Shown: one piece after another, positions 61,573 through 64,000 of the stretch | Position numbering within the stretch: position 1 is the stretch's first letter | Layout: every line of letters begins with the position of its first letter | Assembly (NCBI GenBank): GCA_001302245.1 | Contig: LGYU01000007.1 | Coordinates: 124,001 to 188,000 of the forward strand | Reading direction: 5' to 3' | DNA length: 64,000 nt | From: Chitinophagaceae bacterium PMP191F | GTDB lineage: Bacteria; Bacteroidota; Bacteroidia; Chitinophagales; Chitinophagaceae | Program-made: the position numbers and the translations under genes | Notes under the pieces: generated by a model | Databases searched by the model: none | Told to the model about the DNA's origin: nothing | Seen by the model: the letters and a program-made list of their open reading frames with translations, nothing else

Positions 61573-62970
61573 CTATTGTTTCTGATAACAGCCCAGGTCG
61601 GGTTTAAGAAGATTGCGTGGTTTGCCATCCAGGTCGGTTGCCAGTGTGGTAGCTGCACCCTGCTGCAGCGCAGGAGAGGTTGATTTTAAATGGAAATCGT
61701 AATAATGATGCTGCACATCAATACTATCGAACGCCGGGGCTGTATTGGCTATGATGTTGCTAAAGATACTGTTGGCAGGATTGTTTTTAACCTTCCACAG
61801 GCAATTCTGAAAACTGACGCTGAAATTGGTATTACCCTGTTTGCTGGTTACTACTTCATCATCTATGGTACCGTTTTCGCCCCAGAAAATACAGTTTACA
61901 AAAGAAGCCGACAGATCGGCGGTGAAATAAGTATTGTTCTGTTTGATATAGTCTGCAGCAAACAACACCGGGTCTTTGTGTGAAATATAAGAACTGGAAT
62001 AAGTGGCGACAGTACAGTGTGCAAAATCATACTGACCACCATAAGTCAGCAATACGTTTTTACCACAGTTACTGATAAGACAGTTTTGCGCATGGATAGA
62101 AGAACGTATGCCCATAATACCGACATCATAACAATTGTCAATGATACATTCGTTCAGTGATAACTTCCTGGCTGCATTCACCGACGGCTGATCGGCTACA
62201 ATACCCTGGTAAGCATTTTTGATAACAGCATAATGCAATACGTTGTTACTGCTCAATCCCCTGAAGTAAATGCCCGGCCAGGAAGCGGGGTAATTGCGAT
62301 AGGGGGCATCCAGCCTGTCGCCCTGGAATACAACGCGTGTACTGTCATAGTGTTCACCATTTACCTGTAAAGTACCATCTACAATAAACGGTGCATCGGC
62401 ATGGAGATAAATGCGGCTACCTTTTTCTATTGTCAGCGATGCATTGGTATCTACCTGTAGTCCGCCAATGATCACATAAGGTTTCTGATTGGTCCAGGTC
62501 TGGTTGCCTTTGATAACACCGGAGCGTATAAAATTGGCATTCTGTCCCCATGCGCTTAGTTTTACCCAGCGTCTGTTGCCATTGTAATCAATACTGATAC
62601 TATCCTGCACAATAAAAGGAAGATTGGCACTGGTAGGATCTATTTTTACTGACAGGAAAACATATACACTGTCATTGGCATTAATCTCTACATCCTGTAC
62701 TGAAGGACCTGGCGTACCATCTATATTGATCTTAAAATAAGAAGTATTGCCGCCTGCCAGTGATACATTGCTTAAACGCAACCGGCGGTTATTGGTATTA
62801 TAAACAATGAAATACAGGGTTACTGATCCGGCAGTAGTGAACACGGTATCAAAATGCAGGCTGTCTTCGGACAGGCTCAGGGTAGCGTCACTGCCGGTAA
62901 TGAACGAATCTTTTTTGCAGGCTGTTACACTGCAGCACACAATCAGTATTAAAACGACCAGTAATCTCAT
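61573..62970 (-). CDS. Lipoprotein with right-handed parallel beta-helix
   Basis: A 465-residue lipoprotein (lipobox SVTAC, Cys about 18). The first ~130 residues are an Ig-like domain (DSLHFDTVFTTAGSVTLYFIVYN, then NDSVYVFLSVKIDP). The rest has the stacked-strand pattern of a beta-helix (LTIEKGSRIYLHADAPFIVDGTLQVNG, NVLHYAVIKNAYQGIVAD, LNECIIDNCYDVGIMG, AQNCLISNCGKNVLL), with a choice-of-anchor-like ending PDLGCYQKQ. No catalytic site is evident. It probably sits on the cell surface, binding glycans. Confidence 0.8.
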   Translation of the reverse strand: MRLLVVLILIVCCSVTACKKDSFITGSDATLSLSEDSLHFDTVFTTAGSVTLYFIVYNTNNRRLRLSNVSLAGGNTSYFKINIDGTPGPSVQDVEINANDSVYVFLSVKIDPTSANLPFIVQDSISIDYNGNRRWVKLSAWGQNANFIRSGVIKGNQTWTNQKPYVIIGGLQVDTNASLTIEKGSRIYLHADAPFIVDGTLQVNGEHYDSTRVVFQGDRLDAPYRNYPASWPGIYFRGLSSNNVLHYAVIKNAYQGIVADQPSVNAARKLSLNECIIDNCYDVGIMGIRSSIHAQNCLISNCGKNVLLTYGGQYDFAHCTVATYSSSYISHKDPVLFAADYIKQNNTYFTADLSASFVNCIFWGENGTIDDEVVTSKQGNTNFSVSFQNCLWKVKNNPANSIFSNIIANTAPAFDSIDVQHHYYDFHLKSTSPALQQGAATTLATDLDGKPRNLLKPDLGCYQKQ

Positions 62971-63031
62971 CTGTTGCCAAAAATAAGTGTTTAGATGCTT
63001 TTAAAACGGCGAAGCAAGTTTTAAATTGCTG

Positions 63032-63730
63032 TCACCTGGTGGCATAGGCCATGGTAAGAATGCTGAGTCGCACGTTACCTGCCGCCAATAGCTGCTGTCC
63101 GCAGGCTTCCAGGGTGGCGCCGGTGGTTACTACATCATCTACCAGCAATAAATGCTTTCCACTGATGGCTGCACCGGGTAACAGTTCAAAACGTCCTTCC
63201 ATATTCTGCCAGCGCTCTATCCGGTTTTTACGGGTTTGTGAACTGCTCATGCTGCGCCGTATGATAACATTGTTCCATACCGGCAGTTGCAGCGCACCGG
63301 CCATCCCTTCGCAGAGTAGGGCAGATTGATTATATCCGCGTTTTTTTTCGCGGGCAGCAAACAACGGAAGGGGAATTAACGCATCGATATCACTGAAACG
63401 ACTGGAATCATTAATAACTTCTGCAATCTTTTCTCCAAAATAAAGACCAATAGCTTTATTGCCTTTGTATTTCAGTTGGTACATAAGACGCTGCAACAAC
63501 GAGTCTTTGGTAAAATACAGGTAACTGGTAGCGGCTACCAGCGGCAGCCGTCCGTGAAATATCTTTTCAACAGGGTTATCTGTATACCGGTGAAAGTTGG
63601 TAACAGGTAAATGATTGATACAATGCAGACATAACAACTGCTGTGTACTGATCATGTCATTACCACATCCTGCGCATACATGCGGAAAGAAGAGGTGTAA
63701 TAGAGACTGGATATATGGATGGTTTTTCAT
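63032..63730 (-). CDS. comF: ComF-family phosphoribosyltransferase-like protein
   Basis: A 232-residue ComF protein. The N-terminal zinc knuckle is VCAGCGNDMISTQQLLCLHC, and the PRPP-binding motif is HLLLVDDVVTTGATLEACG. Middle parts (YKGNKAIGLYFGEKIAEVI, LIPLPLFAAREKKRGYNQSALLCEGM) are typical. In Gram-positives ComF acts in DNA uptake; in Bacteroidota its role is unproven. It follows radA on the same strand (101-base gap). Confidence 0.9.
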   Translation of the reverse strand: MKNHPYIQSLLHLFFPHVCAGCGNDMISTQQLLCLHCINHLPVTNFHRYTDNPVEKIFHGRLPLVAATSYLYFTKDSLLQRLMYQLKYKGNKAIGLYFGEKIAEVINDSSRFSDIDALIPLPLFAAREKKRGYNQSALLCEGMAGALQLPVWNNVIIRRSMSSSQTRKNRIERWQNMEGRFELLPGAAISGKHLLLVDDVVTTGATLEACGQQLLAAGNVRLSILTMAYATR

Positions 63731-63831
63731 ACCGTATCATTACAATGCGGTTACCCAGTGTGAATTGAAAAATGATGTTTTCGATTTGATATTTCCTGAC
63801 AAGTTATATGGCAGGTATCTTGCTCAACATT

Positions 63832-64000
63832 TTACTGAAACAGGAACTGGTAGATTTCTTCCACGCGACCTACACTTACCACATTAATATTGAAAGACTG
63901 TTTGGAAAGACCTTTCTGGTTGTATCGTGAAATGTATATTTTTTCAAATCCCAGTTTTTCGGCTTCTGCTATACGCTGTTCAATCCGGTTTACGGCACGT
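63832..64000 (-). CDS. radA: DNA repair protein RadA, C-terminal end (partial)
   Basis: I translated the frame at the right edge by hand: it encodes 56 residues and ends at TAA (63832-63834). The sequence RAVNRIEQRIAEAEKLGFEK, then IYISRYNQKG and VSVGRVEEIYQFLFQ matches the C-terminus of the RadA/Sms Lon-like domain, with the EAEKLGF and final LF pattern. RadA is a RecA-like helicase of branch migration. The rest of the gene lies beyond the window. Confidence 0.8.
   Translation of the reverse strand, partial: RAVNRIEQRIAEAEKLGFEKIYISRYNQKGLSKQSFNINVVSVGRVEEIYQFLFQ

Noticed and set aside
1-64000. tRNA, rRNA, prophage, insertion sequence or CRISPR
   Set aside because: I looked for cloverleaf, T-loop, transposase and repeat-spacer patterns and saw none; a tRNAscan/ISfinder run would be decisive.

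Overview
The window is a chromosomal stretch of a Bacteroidota bacterium, most likely family Chitinophagaceae (Chitinophaga/Filimonas/Niastella-like). This is inferred from gene content: many LytS/LytTR two-component pairs, DUF4270 and DUF4907 proteins, Kelch and TPR lipoproteins, RicT with a Cys-rich N-terminus, and promoters of the form TAnnTTTG with few Shine-Dalgarno sites. I see no insertion sequence, prophage, CRISPR array, tRNA or rRNA. Genes are dense, mostly in operons of two to four, and often separated by perfect hairpin terminators shared by convergent genes.

Left part (1-34 kb) is rich in regulation and secreted proteins. It opens with a truncated serine beta-lactamase-family gene, then a tight operon of ECF sigma factor, tiny anti-sigma-like protein and ClpP. 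Next is a TPR histidine kinase/LytTR pair, a TPR protein, an AraC regulator with an SRPBCC protein, and a large GHL10-amidase lipoprotein. A second LytS/LytTR pair is followed by a CocE-type hydrolase. Then come a cupin, a VOC-VOC-DoxX operon, an Epd-like GAPDH-family gene and a secreted esterase/HEGAH metalloprotein pair. A third LytS/LytTR pair abuts an OmpR/HK pair. After these come a lone CBM48 protein and a MocR regulator divergent from GNAT-SDR. A fourth LytS/LytTR pair lies downstream of Kelch and DUF4907 genes in one overlapping operon.

Middle part (34-45 kb) is metabolic and envelope: DUF4270 lipoprotein plus outer-membrane protein, long-chain acyl-CoA ligase, TPR protein, DUF1015 with SerC, a zinc-dependent phospholipase-like protein and a DUF502 membrane protein.

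Right part (45-64 kb) starts with a TetR-TolC-MFP-RND efflux operon whose promoter is covered by a nested palindrome. It continues with a two-domain M16 peptidase, AIM24 family protein, Bax-inhibitor-1 protein, RicT, DNA polymerase III delta' (HolB), a secreted glutathione peroxidase, a beta-helix lipoprotein, ComF and the 3' end of radA.

The points most worth following are the sigma/anti-sigma-like/ClpP operon, the DGHHR motif of DUF1015 beside SerC, the Kelch-DUF4907-LytTR operon, the GHL10-amidase fusion, the nested operator before the efflux operon, and a hairpin-rich non-coding stretch at 60.58-60.77 kb.
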